This document shows positions 1 through 9,770 of a stretch of DNA of 64,000 nt, in pieces. This DNA is from Prorocentrum cordatum (taxonomy: Eukaryota; Sar; Dinophyceae; Prorocentrales; Prorocentraceae): the NCBI GenBank assembly GCA_963575745.1, contig CAUYUJ010002102.1:288239-352238 (forward strand). The letters run 5' to 3'. Under the pieces are notes generated by a model. It did no database searches and was not told the DNA's origin. It saw only the letters and a program-made list of their open reading frames with translations. Both the position numbers and the translations under genes were made by a program. Position 1 is the first letter of the stretch; every line of letters begins with the position of its first letter.

Positions 1-868
1 GTGCGTGCGCGTGCGCGAGCGCGTGCGCGTGGCGCGTTTTGTGCGTTTCCTTGTGCGTTGTGCGTGTGCGTGGGCGTGTGGCGTGCTTCGTGGTGCGTGT
101 GCGTGTGGTGTGCAGTGTGTGTGTGCGTGGTGAGTGCGTGTGCGTGTGTGGCGGTGTGTGTGGTGTGTGTTTGTTGTGTGTGTGTGGTGTTGTTGTGTGT
201 GTGTGTCGCTGTGCTTGTGTGTGCATGGCGTGCGTGAGTGCGTGCGTGCCGTGCGTGCGTGCGCGTGTGCGTGTGCGTTGTGCGTGTGCGTGTGCCGCGT
301 GCGGGGTGTGCGTGTGCGTGTGCGTATGCCGTGTGCGTGCGTGTGTGCGTGTGGTGGTGCGTTTGCCGTTTGCGTGTGCGTGTGCGTGTGCCGTGTGCGT
401 GTGCGTGTGTGTATGCGTGTGTGTCTAGACGGAACTACGCCAGTCAGACAGTCAGCGTGCGTGCGTGCGTGCGTGCGTGTGTGTGTGGTGTGTGTGTGGT
501 GTGTGTGCGTGTGCGTGGCCAGTGCGTGTGGGCGTGTGGCGTGTGTGCGTGTGCCGAGTGCGTGTGCGTGGTGCGTGGCTGGGGGGGCGGTGTGCGTGTG
601 CGCGTGCGCGTGTGTGTGTGTTGTGTGTGGTGTGTGTGTGCGTGGTGGGCGTGTGCTGTGTGGTGTGTGTTGCGTGTGTGCGTGTGCGTGTGCGTGTGCG
701 TGTGCTGGTGGGTGCGTGTGCGTGAGTGCGTGTGCGGTGGTGTGACGGGTATGCGTGTGTGTGTGTGTGTGTGTGTTGAGTGTGTGTGTGGTGCGGGTGT
801 GCGGGTGTGCGGGTGTGCGGTGGTGCGGGACTGCGGGGCGTGCGGCGGGCGGGCGTGCGGGCGTGCGG

Positions 869-908
<40 letters not shown>

Positions 909-1302
909 TGTGCGTTTGCGGTGTGCGTGTGCGTGTGTGTTGTGTGTCTGTAGTGGCCGTGTGTGAATGTGTGTGTGTGTGTGTGTCTGTGTGTGTGTGT
1001 GTTTGTGTGCGTTTGCGTGTGCACGTGCGTGTGCGTGTGCGTGTGCGTGTGCGTGTGCGTGTGTGTGTATGTGTGTGTGAGAGAGTGAGTGCGTGCGTGC
1101 GTGCGTGCGTGCGTGCGTGTGTGTGTGTGTGTCTGTGTGTGTGTGTGTTTGTGTGCGTTTGCGTGTGCACGTGCGTGTGCGTGTGCGTGTGCGTGTGCGT
1201 GTGCGTGTGCGTGTGTGTGTGTGTGCATGCGTGCGTGAGTGCGTGTGTGCGTGCGTTCGTGCGTGCGCGCGCGTGTGTTTGTTTGTGTGTGTGTTGCGCG
1301 CA
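1..1302. repeat. TG/CG-rich compound microsatellite
   Basis: Almost pure alternating purine-pyrimidine sequence made of (GT)n, (GTGCGT)n and (GCGT)n blocks. A stretch around 1001-1050 recurs at about 1148-1200, a spacing of 147 bases, so part of the array has been duplicated. The open frames through it are cysteine, valine and arginine runs and are not genes. The array ends in TGCGCGCAG directly before the RNase H reading frame, so it could be the 3' part of an intron. Confidence 0.9.
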
Positions 1303-2158
1303 GACCGCGCAGCGCGCCGAGCTCTTGGCTGCCTTGCAGGCGCTTGGGCTGGCCGGTGGGCCGGTGGAGGTCATCACGGATTCGAAGTACGTGAGCAACG
1401 GCGTGACGGCGCTCTGGGGCGGGGCAACGCCCATGGAATGGTCGCACGCAGACTTCTGGGACAAGCTGGCACCTTACTGCCGGGCCGACTGGCTGAGGGC
1501 CCGCTGGGTCAAGGGCCACTTGGACGAGGAGGAGGCGCGGGGGAGGGGGCTCTCCCAGGAGGACCACGCTGGCAACGCGGCGGCAGACAGACTGGCTGGA
1601 GCGGCCGCGCGGGCGCGCCTGCCCGCCCCGGCCTTGCTGCAGCAGCGCGAGCGGCAGCTGCAGGCGCTGGAGGGCGTCCAGCGAGCTCTGGCGGCGGTGG
1701 AGCTGGCGGCCCTCAAGGCCAACCACGACTGCACCGCGCCAGGCGGGCCCCGGCGCCGATGGGCAGCCGTCCGGCGCACCGCAGGCCAGCGACGCCCGGC
1801 GGCTGCCGGCGGCGGGCCGCCGCAGCAGGCGCCGCCAGCAGCGCCGCAGGCCCCGCAGCCCCTGCGGCACCCACCGCGGCAGCCCGTGGCGGCGGCCGCC
1901 CAGGCGCTCTTCGGCGGGCGATCCTGGAGGGCCCACGCCGCCTCGCAAGGGCCAGGCTGGGCAGACTGCCTGCAGCGCGGCTGCACGGCGCAGGGGTGGG
2001 GTGCCCTGGCTGCTCGCCCGTGCGCAGGCTGGGCGCCCCGCCTTGCCGCCGCGCGTGGGCGCGCTGCTCCTGCTGCCGCCGGCGCGGGCCGGGGGCGGCG
2101 AGGGCGCTTGGCGGGAGGCGTTGCGCGCCCGCCTGGCCGCGCGGGCGGGCGCGCCTGA
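1303..2158 (+). CDS. RNase H domain fragment, probably retroelement-derived (5' part missing)
   Basis: The frame begins with the RNase HI helix motif [11 protein letters not shown], equivalent to the part of RNase H holding the second catalytic acidic residue (Glu). It continues to ITDSKYV (third acidic residue, Asp at 1379-1381), WVKGH (active-site His) and GNAAADRLA (last catalytic Asp). The first strand with its catalytic Asp is absent: the sequence upstream is a TG array ending in CAG, which could be a splice acceptor at 1300-1302. After about 1640 the frame continues as Ala/Arg/Pro-rich sequence to the stop at 2158 and resembles no domain I know. The GN..AD ending is typical of retroelement RNase H, so I favour a LINE fragment, but an exon of a cellular RNase H1 gene with a TG-filled intron is possible. 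Confidence 0.6.
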
Positions 2159-2261
2159 GGCGCCCAGCTAATTCGGTGCAGCGGCTGCCCCCCCTCTCCT
2201 CCCTCCCTCTCCCCTCCTGCCTGCCTCTTCGCCACAGGACCCCCTTTGCGCTTGTAAAAAA

Positions 2262-2589
2262 AGTGTGTGTGTGCGCGTGTGTGTTGTGTTGTGGTGTGGT
2301 GTGGTGTGGTGTGGTGTGGTGCGGTGTGGTGTAAGGTGTAAGGTGTGAGGTGTAAGGTGTAAGATGTAAGGTATAAGGTGTAAGGTGTAAGGTGTAAGGT
2401 GTAAGGTGTAAGGTGTGGTGCTGTACTGTGCTGTGCTGTGCTGTGCTGTGCTGTGCTGTGCTGTGCTGTGCTGTGCTGTGCTGTGCTGTGCTGTGCTGTG
2501 TCGTGCCGTGCCGTGCCGTGCCGTGCCGTGTCGTGTCGTGTCGTGTCGTGTCGTGTCGTGTTGTGTCGTGTGTGTGGTGTGTGTGTGTT

Positions 2590-2621
<32 letters not shown>

Positions 2622-2680
2622 GGTGTGTGTGTGTGTGTGTGTTGGTGTGTGTGTGTGTGTGTGTGCGTGTGCGGGCGGGG
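2262..2680. repeat. Successive homogenised short tandem repeats (TGGTG, TAAGGTG, CTGTG, CCGTG, TCGTG, GT)
   Basis: A TGGTG block (about 2287-2331) is followed by about twelve TAAGGTG heptamers (2332-2415). Then come pentamer blocks of CTGTG (about 2418-2499), CCGTG (about 2500-2528) and TCGTG (about 2529-2570), and finally GT runs interrupted by TTGG. Each block is internally uniform and differs from its neighbour by one base per unit. This is not the TTTAGGG telomere type. Confidence 0.9.
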
Positions 2681-2862
2681 GGGGCGGCGCGGAGGGGGGG
2701 CGTGCGGGTGGGCGTGGGTGGGCGTGGCTGGTTCTGGAGGGGTGGGGTGGGACAAGGCTGGCCGGGTGAGGGTCCGGCGTGGGCGGATGTGGGCAGGAGG
2801 GGCCCGCGAGGTGGCGTGAGTGTGGGTGGGTGCCCGGTGGCTGGCTGAGTGCTGCCTGGCAG

Positions 2863-2945
2863 GTGCACCTCGCCTTCTTCTGGTACATGTACAGAGACGG
2901 ACACTCGGGGAGGGCTCACCTGTCCTCGCCCGTGGGGCGTCTGCT
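2863..2945 (+). other. Candidate exon (aromatic/hydrophobic peptide)
   Basis: After CTGCCTGGCAG (a good splice acceptor) the frame reads VHLAFFWYMYRDGHSG, unlike the low-complexity DNA on both sides. A single membrane-segment-like peptide with many aromatic residues suggests an exon of a membrane protein. I cannot name the protein, and the 3' end is not defined. Confidence 0.25.
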
Positions 2946-3040
2946 CGGTCCACCAGGGCGGCCCGCGCACCGACCCCCCACCCTCCCGCCTCCTCGTTGC
3001 GCAGCCAGGGGGGGGGGTTAGCCGTTAGCCGCTGCCCTTG

Positions 3041-3240
3041 CACGCAGATCTGTCAACCAGGCGATCGCAAGCATGGATCAAAGGGGGCGTGGACTCGCCA
3101 CGGGTCCCGCTTCCATGTGGAATCGCGGATTCCCGCCGCCGAACGGGCGCCTCCCCCCATCCATGGATTTGGCGACCGCGCGCCAAATCCATGGATCGCT
3201 AATCCATGTTTGCGCGCCCCCGAGTCAAGTCGTCGCACCG
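3041..3240. repeat. Dispersed repeat family P, copy 1 (with 16-bp palindrome arms)
   Basis: The core is a perfect inverted repeat: ATCCATGGATTTGGCG at 3159-3174, spacer ACCGCG, and its reverse complement at 3181-3196. The flank GATCAAGGGGGCGTGGA.. and the core recur at 8820-8984, and the core recurs at 45698-45737. The three copies show this is a mobile or amplified unit. Confidence 0.8.
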
Positions 3241-3420
3241 CAGTCTATACCCCCGACCTCTCGGCCACTTGTCCGTGACCGCCTTTTCATGCTCCAGTCG
3301 TTCTGTAACGGTCCCCGAGGCCCGGTAAGGGCCCCGCGAGGCCAAACACTATGACACTATGACGAAGCGTTCCTCGATGTTTTCGATCGCAGGCGATTTC
3401 CCCCTCAATCCCCGAGCTCC
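3241..3420. repeat. Dispersed foldback family F, partial copy
   Basis: The segment with GGTCCCCGAGGCCCGGTAAG matches the arm of the 13738-14196 foldback element and, inverted, the segment at 35325-35460. It keeps the motifs CGGCCACTTG.., GTCGTTCT and the GGGCC-rich centre. No coding potential is seen here or in 3421-3843. Confidence 0.6.
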
Positions 3421-3843
3421 GCCCAAGAAGTTTGGCCGCTCGGAAAAAAAGTGGGGAGCTCTGGGATACACCCCAGGGGTGGACGCACCCCTGTCGAGGA
3501 TGGGCGCCCCACTCATCGTATATCCCAGGTTTGGGCCCCAAATCTCTGGTCCATCCGAGCACTCCGCGAAGCCTGGGATAGGGGTCGGCAGATCTGCTGC
3601 TATTCAGATATCTTATGTTTCTCTCGCCCACCAGCGTTCGGACCTCTGGCGCCGTGCCCTTCTTTCGTGCCCCGGCGTGGGCCAGGGAGCCCTCGGACTC
3701 CCTCCCTGGGATCCGTGGTGTTCGCTGCGGGTCCTGTCGCGGAAGGGCCGAGGTGGGGGTAGAAGATGGCAACACGCCGCAGTGGGAGCCGGCTGGGGGT
3801 CCGAGAGGTGGGTGGCCCAGCAATGGTTCTGACGAGCAGGAAG

Positions 3844-4018
3844 TCACCACCCACCAAACCACCCCAACCCAACCCGAAGGCCCACATTTATCCTCGATTT
3901 CCAGTGGGGGGGGGTCGGGGAACGTTGAAAAAACACATGGTATCCGTACCCCCCCCAACCCGAAATTCGGGTCAAATTCGGGTCTTCGGGTTGGGTTGGA
4001 GTGGTCTGGTAGGTAGTC
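3844..4018. mobile_element. MITE family A, copy 1 (6-bp target duplication)
   Basis: The terminal inverted repeats are about 34 bp: 3846-3879 begins ACCACCCACCAAACCACC, and 3984-4017 ends GGTCTGGTAGGTAGT, with few mismatches. The flanks carry an identical AGGAAG at 3838-3843 and 4019-4024. The internal 100 bases have no ORF, so the element is non-autonomous. The same element lies at 38373-38539 and, cut short, at 40247. Confidence 0.85.
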
Positions 4019-4532
4019 AGGAAGGAGGAGGGTGGGTGGGTGGGAGGCAGGAGCGTGTGTTGCCTTTTTCGGTCTGCGGAACCGTTTTCTTCGGACCTCG
4101 AGACCGTAACAAAAAACGGATCCAGGGCGAAAAATTGTACCAGCTGGGCCCTCTGGCAGGGGTCCGGGGACCATCTTGGAGCGTACTTGCCCACATCCCC
4201 TGCTCTTGACCGCCACTCTCGGTGCCCAGCCAGCTCGGACCTCCTGGCCGCCTCCAACGCCGCAGGAGGCAAGGGGAGGGAGGAGGGCGGCCGAGGAGAG
4301 GGGGGCGTGCGAGCGGGCGGATCGTGGAGAGCTTCACGCCGGCGTGGAGGCCCAGGCTCCGGGCGGGAGTCGTGCGGAGGGGCTGCTCGGGCCGCGAGCC
4401 GGGCTCCGCGCGCGCACGCTGGCGCCGCGACCAAGCAGAGAGGCGCCACGACGCCTGGAGGCCCGGGGCATTCCTCGGACGGCACGCCCAGTCCTCCTCC
4501 TCCACCTCCTCCTCCTCCTCCTCTTCCTCCTC

Positions 4533-4563
<31 letters not shown>

Positions 4564-4762
4564 TCCCTCTCCTCCTCCGCCTCCTCGTCCTCCTCTTCCT
4601 CCTCCTCTTCCTCCTCCTCCGCCTCCTCCCACACCAGGGGTCGGGGTGCACTCCCTGCCCGTCCTCAGAACAGCCCCTGGTGCACAGCAGCCGAGAGTTC
4701 CCAGCGCCCGCGCATCTCGGTACACCCACACACCCGATCCTGCCGTGTACCCCCGGAAGCGA

Positions 4763-4842
<80 letters not shown>

Positions 4843-5499
4843 TGTGTGTGTCATGCCCGCGTGCCTCCCCACTCCAGCGAGGGCGGGCGGTGGTTTCCAC
4901 GTCGAGGCGGGGCCGGGAGGGGCCATCCCGTGGATCCTGTGCGGCAGAAGTGCCTTTTGGCCTCATGCGCCGTGACATGCTGGGGTGCAGGTGTGGGGAG
5001 CGCCATGTCCTCAGGCGGAGACGGGTGGCCGCAGCCCTCGCTCGCCCAGGGAGCGTCTCCCCTGGGGGCGGGGGGCCTTGCTCGGGGCGGGCGGCTCGTC
5101 CTCTCGGCGGTGGCACCGCCCAATGAGCGGTGTCGCTGCGTGCACCGCCGTGGCCTGCCGGACTCACCAGGGGGGGGAAATCGCTTCCCCTTGTCCGCCA
5201 GAGGTGCCGTGCCGCACCCTGCTGTGTCTCGCTTTCCTGCGCCGTCCTGCGCAGTTCTGGCCTGCGGCCGGGGTGCAGGGGCCGCTTCGGCTCCGTCGAT
5301 CCGAAGCGATTCGTGTTCGATCCGCTGCGATTCCGAAGTCCGACTTCGGTTTGGGTCTTCTGGTGTAGGCCTCGATTTGGGCCAGCGGGCGCCGATTTCG
5401 AATGAGTTCGATGCCTCACGATCTGCCCGCCGACTTTTCAGCCGGTTCGATGCATTTCCATTGCCCATGCTGTTTTTCCGATCCGGCTCTCGGGGGCAA
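4019..5499. repeat. Gene-free stretch with (CTC)n and (GT)n arrays
   Basis: (CTC)n/(TCC)n occupies about 4494-4632 and an almost pure (GT)n about 4764-4852. The remainder is GC-rich sequence with no exon-like frame. Long frames here are Ser/Pro or Cys/Val homopolymers from the arrays. Confidence 0.8.
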
Positions 5500-5690
5500 C
5501 GTTAGGGGCGAATTGGCTCGGGGGGGGATGCATCTACCCCAGATCGCCCAGGAATCACCAATAGTGGCCCGATAGCCCGTCGAGCACAGGACCGTGCGGA
5601 TCTGCTATCGGGGGCATATCGCCGATTCTAGCTCGATGTGTCCCCCCCTGAGCTGGTCCCCCCTCAACGCTCGCTCTCAGTCTTCGTGGG
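5500..5690. repeat. Dispersed repeat family G, copy 1
   Basis: Shares the order GGGGGGGAT..CGGCCC..GATCGCC..GGCCCGATAG..GATCTGCTATCGGGGGC..ATCGCCGAT..TCGATGTxTCCCCC with 26745-26945 and 44845-45020. It is rich in CGAT and ATCG steps, with internal palindromic pieces, and no ORF. Probably a non-autonomous element; ends not resolved. Confidence 0.65.
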
Positions 5691-5734
5691 GGTAAAACAT
5701 CTCGGAGGTTGATAGAGCTTCTACTCGGACACGT

Positions 5735-5870
5735 CGATTAGTGAATTGGCTGTTTTCGATTCGCGAGAGGGCGTCGCGGCCGCCATTTTTGCGGGTCCAG
5801 GTCCGTCGGTTTCGGTCCTAGGCCGTTTTCACTAAAGGGTGGTTTACTAAAGGGAGGTTTGTCCACCGCC
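5735..5870. repeat. Dispersed repeat family H, copy 1
   Basis: About 130 bases nearly identical to 39925-40062, both containing CGAGAGGGCGTCGCGGCCGC and ending TTTACTAAAGGGAGG.TTGTCCACCGC. It is directly followed by family I. No coding content. Confidence 0.75.
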
Positions 5871-6053
5871 GAACATCCGTATCCGCGGCCTCACGGGCCA
5901 GGCACCTGGGCCGCGACCCCGCGGACGCATGACGTTTTTCGCGGATGCCCCGCGGGGAACATGTCCGTGCGACAACGTATCCGCGGGATGCCGCCCCAGA
6001 ATCCACACCGCGAGGGCGCGGATATGGATACGTTCGCCGCTCATCAATCTTGG
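5871..6053. repeat. Repeat family I, copy 1 (inverted-repeat ends)
   Basis: The ends pair as CGTATCCGCGGCCTC (about 5878-5892) against GAGGGCGCGGATATGGATACG (about 6012-6031). The unit recurs in the opposite sense at about 7725-7900. No ORF of interest; a foldback or MITE copy. Confidence 0.6.
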
Positions 6054-7064
6054 GGTGGGCCAGCTCGTGATTCAGATAATAGTTATTGAGCAACGGAAGA
6101 AGAAAACAGTGTCGCCTTCGCCGACATCTTCGCGTAAGCTGCCCGCGTTAGGCCGTGCGCAAGCGCCCTGGTCTTCAAGGTGGCGTGCCGCGCTGGCGGC
6201 CTGCGTACCCACCGCGCAAGGCCGCTGTCTCCTGCAAGACCCCCTGCTTTTCGTCGCTCACTTGAGGGTCATTCATGGCTTCTCCTCTAATTTCGGTAAT
6301 TGCGTCCCTTGGCCCCCCGTGGCCTGGGCCGCGCACTTGCCTCGGGCCATTTGCGACGCCTCCCCTCTTGGACGCCTCCCCTCTTGGACGCCTCCCGCAG
6401 AGAACCCTTGAGGGAGAGACCACTCGTGGTCCCGTGGGGTGCCGCGGGATGCTGCGCCGTGATCCTGCGGCGGCCTTGGCCCTGCATCTGCCCCTCGCCG
6501 GTGCCGCACCGTGGCACCGTGGTGGTGGCCGGGCCAGCCGGGCCGTGCCGGGCCGCGGTCCGCTGGTGAGGCGCCCCCCCTGGATCCAGCAGTGTCGAAG
6601 CGTCCCGGCTTGCCTATCGGCCCCCCAAGGATGTTCCAAGAGCGTCCAGAGGTATGCACGAGATGTTCTTATGTAGAGCTCTTCTGGCTGAGACCGTCAG
6701 AGCTTGATCCATCGTTTTTCCCTCTTCCAGGGGCACCGTGCTTGTTCTTAGATTATATTTCTTTTAAGAACAGTCTTCACGCCTCGCGTATCCCTACCAG
6801 CCTTTGTTTTTTCTTTAGCGTGTGGCACGGCCTGCCCCTGCTTGCACGGCGTTCGACTCGCTTCGCGCGCCCGCGTACCAAAAAGTATCCCCACCAGCCC
6901 GTTCAGAGACCCAGCCCAGGAGAGCTGACGAGAAAAGGGGCGAAAGGACACATAGAGTGAAACAAAGCTCGGCGGATCCATGGAGAACGGGAGCGAGGGG
7001 AGGAGGAGGAGGAGGAGGAGGAGGAGAAGGAGGAGGAGGAGGAGGCGACCCGCCTCTTAGGGCC
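6054..7064. other. Gene-free stretch with short tandem repeats
   Basis: A tandem CTCTTGGACGCCTCCC unit is repeated at about 6354-6400, and (GGA)n lies at about 6997-7045. I see no exon-like reading frame and no conserved motif in the rest. Confidence 0.6.
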
Positions 7065-7670
7065 CTCGTGGGACGCTCTTGGGGCGCTCTTGGGCGCTCT
7101 TGGGGCCGTCTTTGGGCCCGCTTGGGAGCCCTGGAGGGCCTCTGAGGGCCATGTTGAGGGCTATCGATCAAAGGAGGGGGGTTCTAAATTTCCGTCCCCC
7201 CCGGTGGCTATCAACAAAGCCTCTTGGGGCGCTCTTTGGCCGATCTTGGGCCCTCTTGGGGTTGTTGAGGCGGCCTCTTGGGCCTCTTTTTGGGCTCTCT
7301 TGGGACATCTCGGAGTAATCTCGAGAGCGCAAAAGCGCATCAGAAGCGAGAAGGCGAGAAGGCACTAGTCATTCACTGTCTTTAGGTTTGTGATGGATTT
7401 TGGCCTCTTCGGCCCTCGTCGGGCCTCTTGGAGGTATGTCGGAAGCTATCTTGAACGATCTTTGGTTGTGTTGAGCCACCTTGGAGGCCATCTTTGAGCA
7501 TCGGAGGCCCTCTTGGAGCCTTCTTGGGCGCCCTGACCGATCGCGGCCTGCCCCAAGAATCTTCAGGGGAGAGGGAGGGTACCCCTCCCCGAAGGGAAGA
7601 TGGCTTCGGAAGAGGAAATATTATATCGCTAGGCCACCTTAGCCCAAAGGGTTGCTGGGATTTCGTGGTA
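7065..7670. repeat. CTCTTGGGGCC-type degenerate tandem array with conserved right flank
   Basis: Units of about 11-15 bases based on CTTGGGGC/CTTGGGCC repeat through 7070-7320 and 7395-7530. They are followed by a unique segment (about 7575-7665) with CCCCTCCCCGAAGGGAAGA and CCAAAGGGTTGCTGGGAT. The same array plus flank occurs at 33245-33725 and 34620-34905, so the array belongs to a larger repeat unit. Confidence 0.7.
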
Positions 7671-7724
7671 GGCCCACAGGAGTGCCGGGACGGTCGGTCC
7701 CTGCTCAAGCTTTCGGCCACGATC

Positions 7725-7900
7725 GGCGAACGTGTCCGTATCCGCGCCCTCGCAGTTTGGATTCCGGGGCGCGACCCCGCGGATGCGCGGTCGTGTGGAG
7801 ACGCCCCGCGCGTGGCATCCGCGACAGAAATCGCCATGTGCCCGCGGGGTCGCGGCCCGGTGGCCCGGCCCGCGAGGCCGTGGATACGAAGATTATGTTT
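7725..7900. repeat. Repeat family I, copy 2 (inverted relative to 5871-6053)
   Basis: CCCGCGGGGTCGCGGCCC and GCGAGGCCGTGGATACG are the reverse complement of the left part of copy 1. Its left end, CGTATCCGCGCCCTC, again pairs with the right end. Confidence 0.6.
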
Positions 7901-8292
7901 CGCCCGCGATTCGTGTTCCGAGGCGGGGGTGGGGTTTCGGTCACGAGCGTGTGCTTATTGTATTGTGTCGCGCCTCCTCGTTGCTGATCGCCTGTTCTGT
8001 GTCGGTTCCGTTTGTGCGGAACCTGCTTTGGCGCTCCGTTCTCAGTTGTTGTTGGCTTCTTCTGCCGTGAAAGAAGTATGCTTATGGTGTCGCGCCGCCG
8101 GTTCTGGCCCACCACGCCTCGGCGCGACGCGCCAACCCCACGGTGGCAGTTTCCAGGCGTCCACCGCCCGAGCATTCTCTTCTGCCTTCCGCCCCGCGGA
8201 GCGGAGCGACGCGCTGCCAGCTGGCAGGGCACAGCGTGCCGCCGTGCCCGCCGGCGCGGCACGCTGAGCGAAAGCTCCTGGCCATGTCCAGA

Positions 8293-8441
8293 TGATGGGC
8301 CTGTTTTCCACCACCACCACCATAAGTTGGAGGGGGAGGGGGTCCTCCTCCTCCTCCTCCTCCTCCTCCTCCTCCTCCTCCTCCTCCTCCTCCTCCCCCT
8401 CCAACTTATGGTGGTGGTGGTGGTGGAAAACAGGCCCATCA
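8293..8441. mobile_element. MITE family B, copy 1 (perfect 5-bp target duplication)
   Basis: The terminal inverted repeats are about 48 bp, starting TGATGGGCCTGTTTTCCACC and differing by one CCA unit. The centre is a (CTC)n run. The element is flanked by CCAGA at 8288-8292 and 8442-8446. There is no ORF, so movement would need a transposase elsewhere. Copy 2 is at 12371-12516. Confidence 0.9.
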
Positions 8442-8639
8442 CCAGAACCACCGCCTGGGGGATCGATCTCCAGGGAGCTCAGGAGGTGGCGGATGTGGGC
8501 ACGTTCGGGCTCCCTGCAGGTGGGGCCCGGAGGGCTCCGTCCTCGCCCCCGTTGCCCACTCTTCCCGGCCGAGCTCCCGTCGCGTCTGCAGGGCTGCCGG
8601 CTCGCCCGCCGTGCTCTTGGGTGACCGCCTTTCTTTGGA

Positions 8640-8819
8640 CGCTCTGCCTCGGCGGCGAGCCAGGGGCGGCAGTGAGAAGCAGAAGAAGGCCTCCTCAGGA
8701 GGCGGCGGGACTCCTCGGGAGCCCTCGCGAACTCCGAAGGGTGTTCTGTGCCTTCGGGGAAGGCTTAGAACACTTCTCAGAAGGCCGGGGGACTTCGGGG
8801 CCTTGTGTCAGGCGATGGC
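8640..8819. repeat. Dispersed repeat family J, copy 1
   Basis: Contains CTCGGCGGCGAGCCAG and GCCTTCGGGGAAGGCTTAGA followed by GGCCGGGGGACTTCGGGGCC. A related copy is at 13478-13640, and a related right part lies at about 9165-9255. It appears to have inverted ends built on GGCGGCGAGC. No coding potential. Confidence 0.5.
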
Positions 8820-8983
8820 AAACGTGGATCAAGGGGGCGTGGATCAGCGACGGGTGCCGTTCACATGGGAAAAATCTCCGACCTCCGCCGGCGGACGGGG
8901 CGGCATCGGCCGCAGTTTTGGGGAGGGCACCTTCCCCAGTCCATGGATTTGGCGACCGCGCGTCAGATCCATGGATCGCTACT
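8820..8983. repeat. Dispersed repeat family P, copy 2
   Basis: Matches copy 1 (3041-3240): GATCAAGGGGGCGTGGATC, then CCATGGATTTGGCGACCGCG with a degenerate right arm CGTCAGATCCATGGAT. It is interrupted at its 3' end by the element at 8984-9155, after which CGCGCGCCC resumes the copy 1 sequence. Confidence 0.75.
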
Positions 8984-9155
8984 CCAGATTTCGTAATAAG
9001 AGGGAGGGGGTCTGGACCCTCCACGACAAGCCATTTCGGACCTCCCCCGTGGGAGAACCCTCCAAAACATCGCCCCCAGACCCCCCAGGCCCTCCAAGGT
9101 AGCCTGGAAGAGACCCCCCGAAATGAGACCCCCCTCCCTTTATTACGAAATCTGG
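8984..9155. mobile_element. Terminal-inverted-repeat element K, nested in family P
   Basis: The ends are CCAGATTTCGTAATAAGAGG at the left and its near-complement TTTATTACGAAATCTGG at the right (about 30 bp of pairing). The interior is AC/GT-rich without an ORF. The element sits exactly where the family P homology is broken. No clear target duplication is seen. Confidence 0.7.
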
Positions 9156-9299
9156 AATACGCGCGCCCGAAGAAGGCCGGGGGACTTCGGGGCCCCCTTC
9201 GGCGACCTTCGCCTCCGCGCCCTTTCCCCGCGGGCTCGCCGCCGCTGGGGGAGGCTCCGTCGGCGCCTCGCCGCGCTTCGCCGCCCCCCCCCCCCTCCG

Positions 9300-9733
9300 G
9301 GGAGCCGTCCTTCGGGGTCCTCCTCCTCCTCCTTCTCCTCCTTCTCCTCCTCCTCCTCCTCCTCCTCCTTCCCCCCCCCTACCGCCCCTACCCCTCCTCC
9401 TGCTCCTCCTCCTCCTCCTCCTCCTCGCCCCGCGGGGTGGTCGTTCTTTCCCGCGCGCGGCCGGGAAAGGGCGAAGCAGAGGAGGCGGAGGAGCAGGATC
9501 AAGAATCGTAGTGATGATAAGAACTGAGGAGGAGGAGGCGGAGGAGGAGGAGGAGGATTGCAATAATAATCGAAGGAGATATGATGAACGTAGTTCCAGA
9601 AGGAGGAGGAGGAGGAACGAGGAGGAGGAGGAGGAACCAGAGGAGGGAGGTGGAGGAATAGTACGCGTAGGATGAGGAAGAGGAGGAAGAGGAGGAGGAG
9701 GAGGAGGAAGAGGAGGAGAAGGAGGAACAACAC

Positions 9734-9764
<31 letters not shown>

Positions 9765-9770
9765 GATGGT
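9300..9770. repeat. (CTC)n, (GGA)n and (TA)n arrays
   Basis: CTC/TCC-rich sequence at about 9315-9440, GGA-rich at about 9522-9730, then a pure (TA)n run at about 9734-9765. Low-complexity frames only. Confidence 0.85.

Noticed and set aside
2332-2415. TAAGGTG heptamers as a telomere repeat
   Set aside because: Dinoflagellate telomeres are of the TTTAGGG type, and the array is internal and short.
4334-5419. Zinc-finger-like or basic protein on the minus strand at 4.3-5.4 kb
   Set aside because: Its middle is poly-His/Thr and poly-Arg from the GT and CTC arrays; the ends have no motif.
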